Part shown: positions 9,043-17,289 of the stretch, in pieces | Layout of the letters: each line of letters begins with the position of its first letter | Numbering within the stretch: position 1 is the first letter of the stretch | Origin: Methanolinea sp. | Lineage (GTDB): Archaea > Halobacteriota > Methanomicrobia > Methanomicrobiales > Methanospirillaceae | Direction of reading: 5' to 3' | Length of the DNA: 64,000 nt | Assembly (NCBI GenBank): GCA_018262855.1 | Contig: JADFDO010000006.1 | Span: 62,001-126,000 of the forward strand | Notes under the pieces: generated by a model | Told to the model about the DNA's origin: nothing | Databases searched by the model: none | The model's input: only the letters and a program-made list of their open reading frames with translations | Made by a program: the position numbers and the translations under genes

Positions 9043-10314
9043 TCATGCAGGGGCACCGAGAGCGATATGGAGCACCAGTGCTGCTGAAAAGGTTGCAAGA
9101 CCGCAGATGAACAGGGGGAGTGAGTAGTGCTTCATCACCTTGCTGACACTGTCTCCCGTGGCCCTCTGCAACAGCCAGAAGAACGGGTCAGAAAGGTAGG
9201 ATATGACACATGTCCCGGCCGCAACCGAGAGGATCAATGGGAGGGGATGCATGGAGGCGGCGATCGCTGTCCCTGAAATGACCTCTGATGAGATCACCGC
9301 GCTCACCACCCTGGAACCCTGGGCAGCCTGGACGAGTGCGGTGAATACAAACGGTATCAGGACAAGCGGGAAAGCCTCCGTGACTGCAGGGAATACCTGG
9401 TTCAGAAAACCGCTGGCCGCGATCACATTCCCGAGGGCTCCCGCCCCGCAGATATCAAACATGATCACCCCGGCATGCTTCGTCCCGCTGCTGATTCCCG
9501 AAACCCTTGCTGAAGGCGTGGCGAGCAGGAGGGCAACCACAAGGCCTGCGATCATGATACACTGGATGAGGCTTTCATGGGATAGGGGAATTCCAAACGA
9601 GAACACCGGTATCGCCAGGAGTATTGCCAGGAATGGAGCCCACGCCTTCCAGTGAATGCCTGCAGGATCCCCCGCACAATCCCCTTCAAACACCGTTCCC
9701 TCTCTGCCACTCTGTCCAGACCCGGACCGGAATACGAGGATGACCGCGACAAGGAGGAGGAGGGAGAGGGGGATCGCAACCAGGTTATAGATGAGGGGTG
9801 AGAGCCCTCCTCCAAGGCCGGTGAACAGGGGAATGACCACAGGTGTCGGGTAGATCAGGGTGTAGGAGAGTACGCTCCCCACTGCGGCCAGGTAGAGGAA
9901 AGGCCGGCTGTCTGAAGTCTCCCTGCCAAGTCGTTCGAGCACCGGCGTGAGCATCATGAATGCGGTGATGCAGCAGGTCGTTGGTATTGCAAAGAGATAG
10001 CCCCCTGTCCCGGCGAGGGTATGCCTGTCCCGTGCTCTTGTCTGCAGGTCACCGAGAAGGTCCTCAATCATCCCCTGGCCCTGGAGGATCTTTGCGATGA
10101 TAGCGCCACAGAGGATTATGATGGCAAACATGGCAAAGACCCGTCCGAGTCCGCCGAGTATTGCTACGACCGTCTGATCAAGGTTCATCCCTGATGCCAG
10201 TCCAAAGAACAATGCCCCGGCAAGGAGCGAAAAAAAAGGTGGCGCCTTGAACCTGATGCTCAAGAGGGTAACCAGGAGCAGGGTTAAAAGAAAGATACCA
10301 AAGATGAATGCCAT
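9043..10314 (-). CDS. GntP-family permease (gluconate/anion:H+ symporter-like)
   Basis: 423 residues, almost entirely hydrophobic, with about 12 spans. The start LLAGALFFGLASGMNLDQTV, the central AIPTTCCITAFMMLTPV and the second-half VVSAVISSEVISGTAIAAS follow the repeat pattern of GntP/DsdX permeases, which import gluconate, D-serine or related organic anions with protons. No sugar-acid kinase or catabolic gene is nearby, so the substrate is open. It may be transcribed upstream of nothing else on this strand, since the next gene (9034) is convergent. Confidence 0.78.
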   Translation of the reverse strand: MAFIFGIFLLTLLLVTLLSIRFKAPPFFSLLAGALFFGLASGMNLDQTVVAILGGLGRVFAMFAIIILCGAIIAKILQGQGMIEDLLGDLQTRARDRHTLAGTGGYLFAIPTTCCITAFMMLTPVLERLGRETSDSRPFLYLAAVGSVLSYTLIYPTPVVIPLFTGLGGGLSPLIYNLVAIPLSLLLLVAVILVFRSGSGQSGREGTVFEGDCAGDPAGIHWKAWAPFLAILLAIPVFSFGIPLSHESLIQCIMIAGLVVALLLATPSARVSGISSGTKHAGVIMFDICGAGALGNVIAASGFLNQVFPAVTEAFPLVLIPFVFTALVQAAQGSRVVSAVISSEVISGTAIAASMHPLPLILSVAAGTCVISYLSDPFFWLLQRATGDSVSKVMKHYSLPLFICGLATFSAALVLHIALGAPA

Positions 10315-10341
10315 AGAGAATACCCTGATCCAGTGAGTGTA

Positions 10342-10617
10342 TTATCTCCGTATCTCAAATCCTTCTCCGGGATTGTCCGCATCATGCCATTCTGTGTGCA
10401 TGGCATTGACCCGTATGATCGGATCATCCTTCGCCCAGAGGTCTTGTAAAAAATCCCGGAGAATTCCTTCTTCACCTGAGGCGGCCACGCTCACACTCCC
10501 GTCGGGATTGTTCTTAACCCACCCTGTTACTCCATGGATCATGGCTGCGTCCCTTACGAAATAGCGAAACCCCACACCCTGGACGCGTCCCCTCACGCGA
10601 ACCAGCACTTTTTTCAT
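10342..10617 (-). CDS. acyP: Acylphosphatase
   Basis: 91 residues, the normal length. The phosphate-binding loop GRVQGVGFRYFVR contains the catalytic Arg, and GWVKNNPDGSV contains the catalytic Asn. The enzyme hydrolyses acyl phosphates such as acetyl or carbamoyl phosphate in the cytosol. The gene lies 27 nt upstream of the GntP permease and 64 nt downstream of a YkgJ-like gene, all on the minus strand, so a loose operon is possible. Confidence 0.93.
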   Translation of the reverse strand: MKKVLVRVRGRVQGVGFRYFVRDAAMIHGVTGWVKNNPDGSVSVAASGEEGILRDFLQDLWAKDDPIIRVNAMHTEWHDADNPGEGFEIRR

Positions 10618-10681
10618 GGCATCCCTACAGAGACGCGAGGGTATCTCGAGGTATATCCATGTTTCTGAGTCGACCGGGAGG

Positions 10682-11146
10682 TCAATCCGGGAATTTCGAC
10701 CATGGTGACCTGCCCTCTTTTTCCTTGAGTGACCTGCACCGGTTGAAATACGTCTCTCCCCAGATCCAGGGCTGGTAATTCCTGCACATCTCGGGTTTCA
10801 TGGTATGAATCCCGCACAGGTACCGGTTTTTAGAGACACGGCGGAGGAATGGGCAGACAGTGAGATAGCCCCCGGTATCAGGATCGCGAATCTCCACCGC
10901 GTGGATCTCCCCGAGATCAGGAATCGCAAGGTCGGCGCAGGGAACCCAGTTTCCATCCTCACGGCATGCCATGAAGAACCGGAGTATATTATACCTCCCG
11001 CCTTCAAGCCATGCGTAGAGGTTTTCGACCGTGGGTGCTATCCTGTCACCGAAAATCTTGCAGCAGAGCCCGCACTGGAGGCAGTCTTCAGGGTCCTGTT
11101 CTACATGGCTGATACTACCATCCCCTGGTGATATTGGAGTATACAA
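10682..11146 (-). CDS. YkgJ-family cysteine-cluster protein
   Basis: About 154 residues. CLQCGLCCKIF near the N-terminus and the later CPFLRR...CGIHTMKPEMCRNYQPW form the 8-Cys pattern of YkgJ/UPF0153 proteins, which bind zinc or an Fe-S centre. Their function is not established. No ATG is available in frame before the first Cys motif; a TTG at 11146 follows an in-frame stop and is the likely start. It is divergent from a second YkgJ-like gene about 150 nt away. Confidence 0.75.
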   Translation of the reverse strand: MYTPISPGDGSISHVEQDPEDCLQCGLCCKIFGDRIAPTVENLYAWLEGGRYNILRFFMACREDGNWVPCADLAIPDLGEIHAVEIRDPDTGGYLTVCPFLRRVSKNRYLCGIHTMKPEMCRNYQPWIWGETYFNRCRSLKEKEGRSPWSKFPD

Positions 11147-11302
11147 TCATACATCGGGTTGTATGGTATCACAACCTCATTATTTGATTCACTATATCGG
11201 ATTGATCTATTCTCACTGTCAGTTGTTCCAGATAGAATTCGTACTTCTGGACCGGCCCCTCATACCGTTCTTAATGTATACGGCAGGAGATACATTCCTG
11301 GT

Positions 11303-11773
11303 ATGTCGTTTGAGTGCAGGCAATGCGGGAGATGCTGCATGTATATGGGGGATTATATCGTCATTGAACGACAAGTAGGGCCGTACGAGTACAGGGGATG
11401 CTCAGTGTCCACAGGCACTCCTTTCCTGGCAGAAATTGACAGGGACAAAAGGCACCTTTTCGCCGATCAGTCATGGATTAGAAAACATCCCTCAGCCTGC
11501 CCGTTCCTCCGCCCTTCGGGCAACCGGATTGTCTGCACCATCCATGAGACAAGCCCGGTCCAGTGCAAGGCATACCGATGCGCGATCATCCGGATACGCT
11601 CGCACGATGGGAAAGAACTGGGGTATGTGACCGGGACCCTTTCCCTCCACAGTGACGATCCAACCCTCATGGAAGACTGGAGATGTATCGAGCCTCTCCT
11701 CTCTGCATTTCCGGGTAATGCGGAAGAACGTATCACATCGGTCCTCATCAAGAAAGGCTATTCATGCACCTGA
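11303..11773 (+). CDS. YkgJ-family cysteine-cluster protein (second copy)
   Basis: 156 residues from ATG 11303; the frame is open further upstream to 11159, but that part looks non-coding. MSFECRQCGRCCMYMGDYI opens the Cys cluster, and CPFLRPSGNRIVCTIHETSPVQC closes it, matching the YkgJ/UPF0153 pattern. A C-terminal 60-residue helix-rich tail is present. It shares the fold with the divergent neighbour at 10682-11146 but is not a close copy. Its metal is unknown. Confidence 0.75.
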   Translation: MSFECRQCGRCCMYMGDYIVIERQVGPYEYRGCSVSTGTPFLAEIDRDKRHLFADQSWIRKHPSACPFLRPSGNRIVCTIHETSPVQCKAYRCAIIRIRSHDGKELGYVTGTLSLHSDDPTLMEDWRCIEPLLSAFPGNAEERITSVLIKKGYSCT

Positions 11774-11850
11774 TATAATGACCCCCTCCGAGGGTTCTTT
11801 TCGGATGGAAAGACACGAACATTCATCTGTCTGCCCGGATACTCATCACT

Positions 11851-12327
11851 ATGAATATCCTCAAGATTCCAAAGCTGGAGAGGAGAGAATACGACAGGAT
11901 CATCGAAGAAGGCTATATAAGCCGGATTGCGTTCAGGGGAGACGAATTTCCCTATATCGCTCCTTTCCTGTACGTGTTCGATGGCAAATATCTCCATTTT
12001 TTATCCACGAAGTATGGAAGGAAGATCGAATACTTCCGGGCAAATCCTTCGGTATCAGTTGAGATCGAGCAGTACGCACAGGATCTCTCCGCCTTCCAGT
12101 TCATCAGCCTCCAGGGAAGGCTCGAGGAGATCGGTGACCCGACCCTCACCCGGGAGATCCGGAAGAAGTTCGTGGATATGATCCGATCAAAGCGCCTCTC
12201 GCCGGTGATCCTGTCTGCACTCGGTCATTCTCCCAGTGATACCCCCGACGTGATTGCCCGGGAGGAACGGACGCTTGTCTGGAGACTTGTTGGTGTAAAG
12301 GACATCGTGGCTCTCAGGAACGCCTGA
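11851..12327 (+). CDS. Pyridoxamine 5'-phosphate oxidase-like flavin-binding protein
   Basis: 158 residues. Starting with LERREYDRIIEEGYISRIAF, then PYIAPFLYVFDGKYLHFLS and a KIEYFRANPSVSVEI strand, this is the split-barrel FMN-binding fold of the pyridox_oxidase / nitroimidazole-resistance group common in methanogens. Members bind FMN or F420 and reduce small molecules; true PNPOx activity is unlikely given the short C-terminus. No strong ribosome site is seen. The downstream trmO gene is on the same strand after 89 nt. Confidence 0.8.
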   Translation: MNILKIPKLERREYDRIIEEGYISRIAFRGDEFPYIAPFLYVFDGKYLHFLSTKYGRKIEYFRANPSVSVEIEQYAQDLSAFQFISLQGRLEEIGDPTLTREIRKKFVDMIRSKRLSPVILSALGHSPSDTPDVIAREERTLVWRLVGVKDIVALRNA

Positions 12328-12380
12328 GAACCATCCTGGCATCCTCCCTGTCAGGTCTCCTCTTTGAAGTGAAGAACCAT

Positions 12381-12398
12381 TCATCCTTTTTAGGATGA
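12381..12398. other. Perfect 7-bp hairpin upstream of trmO
   Basis: TCATCCT and AGGATGA are perfect inverted arms separated by TTTT. The hairpin lies 53 nt after one stop codon and 18 nt before the trmO ATG. It could end the upstream transcript, bind a regulator, or shape the trmO leader. The position alone does not decide. Confidence 0.45.
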
Positions 12399-12416
12399 CA
12401 GATTCCATCAGTAGAT

Positions 12417-12842
12417 ATGATCACGCTCGAACCGGTGGGGATTGTGCATTCCCCCTATAAAAGACAGGGAGAGGCACCCCGACAGGGAAGAGACTCCCCG
12501 GCCATCTCGACGCTTGAGATATTCCCCCCCTATATCCCTGCCCTCGGCACCATGGAGGGAATCAGCCACATCTGGGTGCTGTACTGGATGGACAGGGCGG
12601 AGCGCGATCTTCTCCTTGCCAGGAGATCTGACTGGAAAGAGCCACGACCGGTTTTTTCGATACGATCGCCCGCCCGCCCCAACCCGATAGCCCTTTCGAT
12701 AGGCACCATCCAGTCCGTCTCCGGCGGAACCATCACGGTCAGCGGGCTCGAGGCTCTTGACGGTTCGCCAATCCTGGATATCAAACCATATATCCATTCT
12801 CTCGACTGCATCCCAACAGCGAAGGATACGCACGACCTGTAA
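12417..12842 (+). CDS. trmO: tRNA t6A37 methyltransferase TrmO (TsaA family)
   Basis: 141 residues with the whole TsaA/UPF0066 barrel: PVGIVHSPYK at the N-terminus, the SAM-site SPARPNPIALS near residue 85 and LDGSPILDIKPY near the C-terminus. TrmO methylates N6 of threonylcarbamoyladenosine 37 in tRNA using SAM. The length equals the minimal family domain. A perfect hairpin precedes the ATG. Confidence 0.88.
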   Translation: MITLEPVGIVHSPYKRQGEAPRQGRDSPAISTLEIFPPYIPALGTMEGISHIWVLYWMDRAERDLLLARRSDWKEPRPVFSIRSPARPNPIALSIGTIQSVSGGTITVSGLEALDGSPILDIKPYIHSLDCIPTAKDTHDL

Positions 12843-12981
12843 CTGGTGATATGGCTCATCAGCAGGGTTCGCCCGCTTGCTTGATCTCAGGTGCGGGATG
12901 CGTTGCTGGACCAGCGGCAAGGGCTGACTCATACGATGCCACCAGGACTCAAACCTGCCCGTGGCTGGTCCCGGGATAGAC

Positions 12982-12990
12982 ATTTTATGT
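12982..12990 (+). promoter_or_regulatory. TATA-like box of the thioesterase gene
   Basis: ATTTTATGT is centred about 30 bases before ATG 13016, the distance expected if transcription starts at or very near the start codon. No Shine-Dalgarno sequence precedes this ATG, so a leaderless message is likely. Confidence 0.4.
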
Positions 12991-13015
12991 AACGCGAATA
13001 CCAGACTTACTTCCC

Positions 13016-13405
13016 ATGGAAGACCAGAGCGGTTTTTTTTCAAAAGATACCTTTGCACGCGGTGCAGGGATCGAACTCCTTGAGGTGTCACCAGGAAGAG
13101 CCAGGGTGAAGATGGAAGTGAGAGATATGCACCTGAACAGCCACGGGACAGTGCACGGCGGTGCCATCTTCACTCTTGCCGATGCGGCATTTGCCCTTGC
13201 ATCAAATTCCCACGGGATTCCTGCCGCGGCGATCAATGCCAGTATCTCATACATGAAATCTGCCCGGTCGGGGACACTTTTTGCAGATGCCGTGGAGTAT
13301 TCGAAGAATCCCAAGCTTGCCACGTATACCGTTGATGTCACGGATGAGCGCGGTGAGAAGATTGCGATATTCCAGGGAATGGTCTACAGGAAAACACCCC
13401 GGTGA
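13016..13405 (+). CDS. PaaI-family hotdog thioesterase
   Basis: 129 residues. LNSHGTVHGGAIFTLADAAF is the catalytic 'HGG...LAD' segment of PaaI/YbgC-type acyl-CoA thioesterases, and YMKSARSG followed by the C-terminal strand MVYRK completes the hotdog fold. It would hydrolyse an acyl-CoA, possibly a phenylacetyl or other aromatic one, in the cytosol; the substrate is not visible from the sequence. The neighbours give no pathway clue. Confidence 0.87.
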   Translation: MEDQSGFFSKDTFARGAGIELLEVSPGRARVKMEVRDMHLNSHGTVHGGAIFTLADAAFALASNSHGIPAAAINASISYMKSARSGTLFADAVEYSKNPKLATYTVDVTDERGEKIAIFQGMVYRKTPR

Positions 13406-13505
13406 ACCTCTTTTCCCCGGATCCCGGTCGATATGTGAATCATCCGTTCACCCTACTCGGATATCGTTCATATTCACCCCTTCTCCTCTGCTGCGGGGAT
13501 AGCAG

Positions 13506-14186
13506 TCAGTGAGATATCCATGAATGCCCGTGTGCAGGCGCATGGAAAAACAGTTCAGACATTACCCTGCAAAGACGGGCTGATTCCTGCAGGTGATGGG
13601 TCGTATCCCTCATTATCACGGATTGCCTCTCTTCCGGGAGGTGGGATATCCAGTGTTCGATCATCCCGGCTGTCACTTCGACGTGGAATTGGACGCCGAG
13701 GGCACTTCCCGAGACAAAGGCCTGGTTTTCAACGTCTTGTCCACTGCATATTCTCTCTCCACCCGGGGGTATTGTAAACGTCTCGCCATGGAACTGGAAT
13801 GCATTGAATAAGGGTGGAAAAACGGGGCACTGCGCTGATCCGGTCGACTTCACGCAGTGCCACCCGATCTCCTCCGTGCAGGGGAACACTCTGCCGCCGC
13901 ATGCACTCGCAATAAGCTGGGCCCCCAGGCATACGCCAAGTACAGGACGGCCCGCAGCAACAAAGGAGCGGATCAGTCTCTTCTCATCCACAAGGTACGG
14001 GAAGAGATCCTCCTGGTTCACACTCATCGGTCCCCCCAGGATCAGGAGATGGGTAGCGTTGAGCGGCGGGACCTCCGTGGTTGTATAAAGGGGTATGATC
14101 TCACACGGAACTCCCGCCTGCCTTGCATATGACTCAAAGAGTCCTGCTGGCTCGTCTTTCGTGTGCTGGAGTATCGCAAGATTCAT
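13506..14186 (-). CDS. Class I glutamine amidotransferase-like protein
   Basis: 226 residues from ATG 14186; a TTG at 14198 also lies in frame. LGVCLGAQLIASACGG has the nucleophile elbow Cys, and LGVQFHVEV has the His and Glu of the triad. HLLILGGPMSV forms the oxyanion-loop strand. This places it with stand-alone GMP-synthase-like amidotransferases (YfeJ-type) that transfer or release ammonia. The acceptor is unknown. It has no synthetase domain and no partner gene next to it. Confidence 0.83.
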   Translation of the reverse strand: MNLAILQHTKDEPAGLFESYARQAGVPCEIIPLYTTTEVPPLNATHLLILGGPMSVNQEDLFPYLVDEKRLIRSFVAAGRPVLGVCLGAQLIASACGGRVFPCTEEIGWHCVKSTGSAQCPVFPPLFNAFQFHGETFTIPPGGERICSGQDVENQAFVSGSALGVQFHVEVTAGMIEHWISHLPEERQSVIMRDTTHHLQESARLCRVMSELFFHAPAHGHSWISH

Positions 14187-14323
14187 GGGACAGTACAAAA
14201 TATTAGGGAAAATGGGCCTTCATCGTTTCCATCAGATCCGGATCAGGGGTATCTGTTCTGGCGAAGTACCCTTTGGGAGATTCTGATCAGGATGACGATG
14301 AGGACTTCTTTTCCCTGTCTGAT

Positions 14324-14974
14324 CTACTCCACGGTTGGGGGGTTTTGGCAATGTTTTCCTCTCATACCTCCTTCAGGTGGTGAAGGCAGCTCGTCCCTGT
14401 GCTCTTCCATGAACTGGCGCAACAGTTCCCGGGCTGCCTCCATATCGCCATTCTCGACCGCTGCCCGGATGGCGCTCACATCGTATCCCTGATCTTCCAG
14501 CTTCTCAAGGTGCTTTAATATCCGGTCGCTTTTCCCGGAAGAGTTCGGCAGCTCGTCCCTGTGCTCTTCCATGAACTGGCGCAACAGTTCCCGGGCTGCC
14601 TCCATATCGCCATTCTCGACCGCTGCCCGGATGGCGCTCACATCGTATCCCTGATCTTCCAGCTTCTCAAGGTGCTTTAATATCCGGTCGCTTTTCCCGG
14701 AAGAGTTCGGCAGCTCGTCCCTGTGCTCTTCCATGAACTGGCGCAACAGTTCCCGGGCTGTTTCCATATCGCCATTCTCGACTGCTGCCCGGATGGCGCT
14801 CACATCGTATCCCTGCTCTTCCAGATTCTCAAGGTGCTTTAGTATCCGGGTATTCGGATCTCCAGGGGCATGACCCGAATATGTTGAATTCTCAGCGAGT
14901 ACCGCCTGCACCGGCACCAGTATCAGGAATCCAAGTACTGCTGAAACTGCAATGAATTTTGACAGATTTTTCAT
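14324..14974 (-). CDS. Secreted protein of three 54-residue helical repeats
   Basis: 216 residues. The signal peptide (KNLSKFIAVSAVLGFLILV, cleavage near AVLA-EN) is followed by three tandem 54-residue units. Each starts RILKHLE, contains QGYDVSAIRAAVENGDME and ends EEHRDELP. Charge pattern and heptads suggest helical hairpins. The short C-terminal tail is Pro/Gly-rich. The function is unknown; similar GYDVS..AV..GD repeats occur in other exported methanogen proteins. GGAGGAG before the ATG gives a strong ribosome site. Its promoter region carries two palindromes. Confidence 0.85.
   Translation of the reverse strand: MKNLSKFIAVSAVLGFLILVPVQAVLAENSTYSGHAPGDPNTRILKHLENLEEQGYDVSAIRAAVENGDMETARELLRQFMEEHRDELPNSSGKSDRILKHLEKLEDQGYDVSAIRAAVENGDMEAARELLRQFMEEHRDELPNSSGKSDRILKHLEKLEDQGYDVSAIRAAVENGDMEAARELLRQFMEEHRDELPSPPEGGMRGKHCQNPPTVE
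14385..14870. repeat. Three tandem 162-bp coding repeats
   Basis: GGCAGC boundaries occur at 14385, 14547 and 14709, exactly 162 bp apart. The first two units look identical base for base, while the third (N-terminal in the protein) has a handful of substitutions. The unit is 54 codons, so copy-number change keeps the frame. This indicates recent unequal duplication inside the secreted-protein gene. Confidence 0.93.
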
Positions 14975-15000
14975 ATCTCCTCCATGTGGGTTCCTCAGGT

Positions 15001-15045
15001 GTCAGCGTAACACTGACGTAAAATATATTTTACATTATGTTATAT
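15001..15045 (-). promoter_or_regulatory. Promoter/operator region of the repeat-protein gene
   Basis: GTCAG-7-CTGAC (15001-15017) and the perfect 16-bp palindrome GTAAAATATATTTTAC (15018-15033) sit side by side. They are followed by TTATATAA (15039-15046), which can serve as the TATA box of the minus-strand gene starting at 14974. The palindrome downstream of a TATA element is the usual place of an archaeal repressor site. No direct evidence identifies the regulator; the HTH gene at 15159-15365 is next door. Confidence 0.45.
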
Positions 15046-15158
15046 AATACTTACTAAAAGTAAAATCTAACCTGCTGAACCTAAAAGGGCCTAGAGTAGA
15101 TCGGGAATTACAGGTTGAAGAAAAAACAGGTAGCCAAAAAAACGGAACAGTCGTGGTT

Positions 15159-15365
15159 CTATGATGGCTTTGCCTCATCATACACAAAGACTTCTTCGAT
15201 GGTGACCCCGAAAAATCCGGCGATCTTGAAGGCGAGTTCCAGAGACGGATCATACTTTCCCTTCTCGATCGCGAGAATGGTCTGCCGGGTCACCTTGAGT
15301 TGTTGTGCAAGTGCTTCCTGGGTCATGTCGTGCATGGCACGGAAGACCTTGATCTTATTCTTCAT
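15159..15365 (-). CDS. XRE-family HTH regulator (small, YozG/archaeal type)
   Basis: 68 residues from ATG 15365. The whole protein is one helix-turn-helix: FRAMHDMTQEALAQQLKVTRQTILAIEKGKYDPSLELAFKIAGFF, ending IEEVFVYDE. The ATG overlaps the stop of the DUF2178 membrane gene by 11 nt, which favours this start over the longer frame from 15395. HTH plus small membrane protein pairs of this kind are common in archaea and Firmicutes. The target may be its own promoter. Confidence 0.88.
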   Translation of the reverse strand: MKNKIKVFRAMHDMTQEALAQQLKVTRQTILAIEKGKYDPSLELAFKIAGFFGVTIEEVFVYDEAKPS

Positions 15366-15810
15366 CTGAATCCCACTCCCCGTATTTTCGTGCATAGTAT
15401 ACCCGGAATCCGATGTAGAGGAATGCGATGCAGCAGAGAAGGATCATCTGGAGGATTCCAAAATATCCGAGATGCGGCTCATCCCTTGGAAACCCTGGCG
15501 GCAGGTTCTTTCCGGGAGGAATACCAAGGGGCGTGCTGAACCCGATGACAGCACTGCCGAGGCTGACCGCAAAAAAGAGCACCCAGAAGACCTCAAGGGT
15601 CCGGAAACCCGCTTTCTGGGTTATCATGACGGAGCGTTCATCCTCCTTGAGATCGGTGATGGTCATCCTGGCAATGTAGAGGAGGCCTACACCCATGATG
15701 AATCCAACAGTGATAATAAGCGGATTTCTCAACAGAACAGAAATTACAAAGAGACCGACTTCGAGGAGCCCAATCAGCCCGAGCAACAAATAAAAGGTAT
15801 TCTGTTTCAT
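15355..15810 (-). CDS. DUF2178-like integral membrane protein
   Basis: 151 residues with four hydrophobic spans. LKEDERSVMITQKAGFRT, a charged loop between spans 2 and 3, is typical of DUF2178 proteins ('DER' loop). The gene is upstream of, and overlaps, the small HTH regulator, so the two should be co-expressed. The function is unknown; the pairing suggests the membrane protein modulates the regulator or is its target. Confidence 0.72.
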   Translation of the reverse strand: MKQNTFYLLLGLIGLLEVGLFVISVLLRNPLIITVGFIMGVGLLYIARMTITDLKEDERSVMITQKAGFRTLEVFWVLFFAVSLGSAVIGFSTPLGIPPGKNLPPGFPRDEPHLGYFGILQMILLCCIAFLYIGFRVYYARKYGEWDSDEE

Positions 15811-15900
15811 ACCAGTCAGATATCAGGTATATTCACCATTTCGGATCATTAAGTATTCCCTTTCCCGGGGTTCATTTACCTGCACTCCAGATCCTGCACC

Positions 15901-16689
15901 ATGTGTGCAGAAGACCGATGTGTGCTGTGGATACGATCACCCAGCATACTGAAATTCTGCAAAAATTACAAGAACATGCCCGGTCCTTACCTGTATGGAA
16001 TGCCATACCTCCAGGGATCACTCTCTGCGTACTGGGGAAAAGAGCACTCTCCAGCAGCCATCATCATCCGGCTTCTTATCCCAGTAGCACTCGCATTTAC
16101 GTATTTTTTCATGACATTTCTCATCCTTCCCTACCACGAGTCCCTCATCCTCGGTGGTCTGATGCTGGTGTATTACATCCCGCCTGCGGGAAAGGAGTCC
16201 ATCATCCCGATCGGGATCGGCCTTGGAATCCCGTGGTGGATCATGGCAATCTCACTCGCCCTTTTGGATATCCTCACCGGCCTCTTCATGATCCTCAACT
16301 TCAATATCGCACTCAGGATCCCTGTCCTTGGACCCTGGATTTCGCGTTTTTTGTCTTCAGGAGACGAATTCATCACACAGCACTCCTGGATCTCCCGGTG
16401 GTCAATCATTGGAGTGGCGCTGTTTGTGCTCCTCCCGCTCCAGGGTACCGGAGGGGTTGGTGCAACGGTTGTCGGGATCATCACTGGCCTCTCGCCGCCA
16501 AAGATACTCCTTGCCATAGGATGCGGAGCAATAGCGGAATGCCTTATCTTTGCACTTGGATCTGAGCTGATCTGGCGGCTTATTAAAGAAAACCTCTTCC
16601 TGGGGCTTGGTGTCGCCGCACTCGTGGCATCCACAGCGGTTGGGTTCTATATCCTCTCACGCCACCGGCACCTTGTTTTAAAAGAATGA
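15901..16689 (+). CDS. Small multidrug-export family (DUF2391/PF06695-like) membrane protein
   Basis: 262 residues with about six hydrophobic segments. LPLQGTGGVGATVVGIITGL resembles the conserved P-x-P-G-T-G-x-x-G helix of the 'putative small multi-drug export' family, and ESIIPIGIGLGIPWW precedes it. The N-terminal 45 residues are not hydrophobic and a later start (ATG 15976 or 16000) is possible. The function is tentative, because the family name rests on weak evidence. Confidence 0.6.
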   Translation: MCAEDRCVLWIRSPSILKFCKNYKNMPGPYLYGMPYLQGSLSAYWGKEHSPAAIIIRLLIPVALAFTYFFMTFLILPYHESLILGGLMLVYYIPPAGKESIIPIGIGLGIPWWIMAISLALLDILTGLFMILNFNIALRIPVLGPWISRFLSSGDEFITQHSWISRWSIIGVALFVLLPLQGTGGVGATVVGIITGLSPPKILLAIGCGAIAECLIFALGSELIWRLIKENLFLGLGVAALVASTAVGFYILSRHRHLVLKE

Positions 16690-16791
16690 AGCGGCTTGCC
16701 TGATCCCGGATATCCGTATCAGGCCCTTTCCGTTGGGAGAGATGAACCTTACCCTGTTTGCTTACCAGCCCTCTTCGATTTCCTGTGTGAA

Positions 16792-17289
16792 TCAGCCTCT
16801 CTTTTTCTCAATGACCATCTCGCAGTACGAGTCTCGCCCGCAGCGGGCCCGTGAAATAGAGATCGTGTAGCGGGGATTCAGTGCTTCAATCGCGCTCTTC
16901 ACGTATGCCAGGCATACCCGGTTCACCTGGAGTGGATCCCTTCTCTTCTCACGCTCCGGCCGGTACATTGCGCATTCCGAAAGGCGTATCACCGACTCAT
17001 CAGGACTCCCTTCGATGTAAGGGGTCTCAAAGGTCGGACCGAAGAGAATCACCGAGATTGCCCCGAGAGTCTGGACGAGATCGCGGGCGTTTTCCCTCGG
17101 CATCCTGTATCTTTCGGCAATACCTGCAATCTCCCTTCCCAGTTCATCAAACAGGTAGGCAGGGGTCTCCCGGCACTGTTGCGGATCCGCAACCACAACA
17201 AGGTGGGTGAGAACCTGGGTGGCGATAGCCCATCTGGTGGCCATGGGAATATCCTTCACGCGACCCATCGTTGTATCCTCGTGCACCAT
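16792..17289 (-). CDS. Uncharacterised Cys-containing cytosolic protein
   Basis: 165 residues, no membrane segment. The N-terminal part is helical; the second half has SECAMYRP, RVCLAYVKSAIEALNPRY and ends SRARCGRDSYCEMVIEKK. This C-x-n-C...G-D-x-x-C-E layout recalls small sensor or hydrolase domains (4-vinyl-reductase-like or ATC-hydrolase-like) found in methanogens, but I cannot assign it. A TATA-like CTTTATATC lies about 48-56 bases upstream of the ATG. Confidence 0.65.
   Translation of the reverse strand: MVHEDTTMGRVKDIPMATRWAIATQVLTHLVVVADPQQCRETPAYLFDELGREIAGIAERYRMPRENARDLVQTLGAISVILFGPTFETPYIEGSPDESVIRLSECAMYRPEREKRRDPLQVNRVCLAYVKSAIEALNPRYTISISRARCGRDSYCEMVIEKKRG

Noticed and set aside
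14385-14870. Tandem repeat considered as CRISPR-like
   Set aside because: Units are 162 bp, contiguous with no spacers, and encode an in-frame protein.
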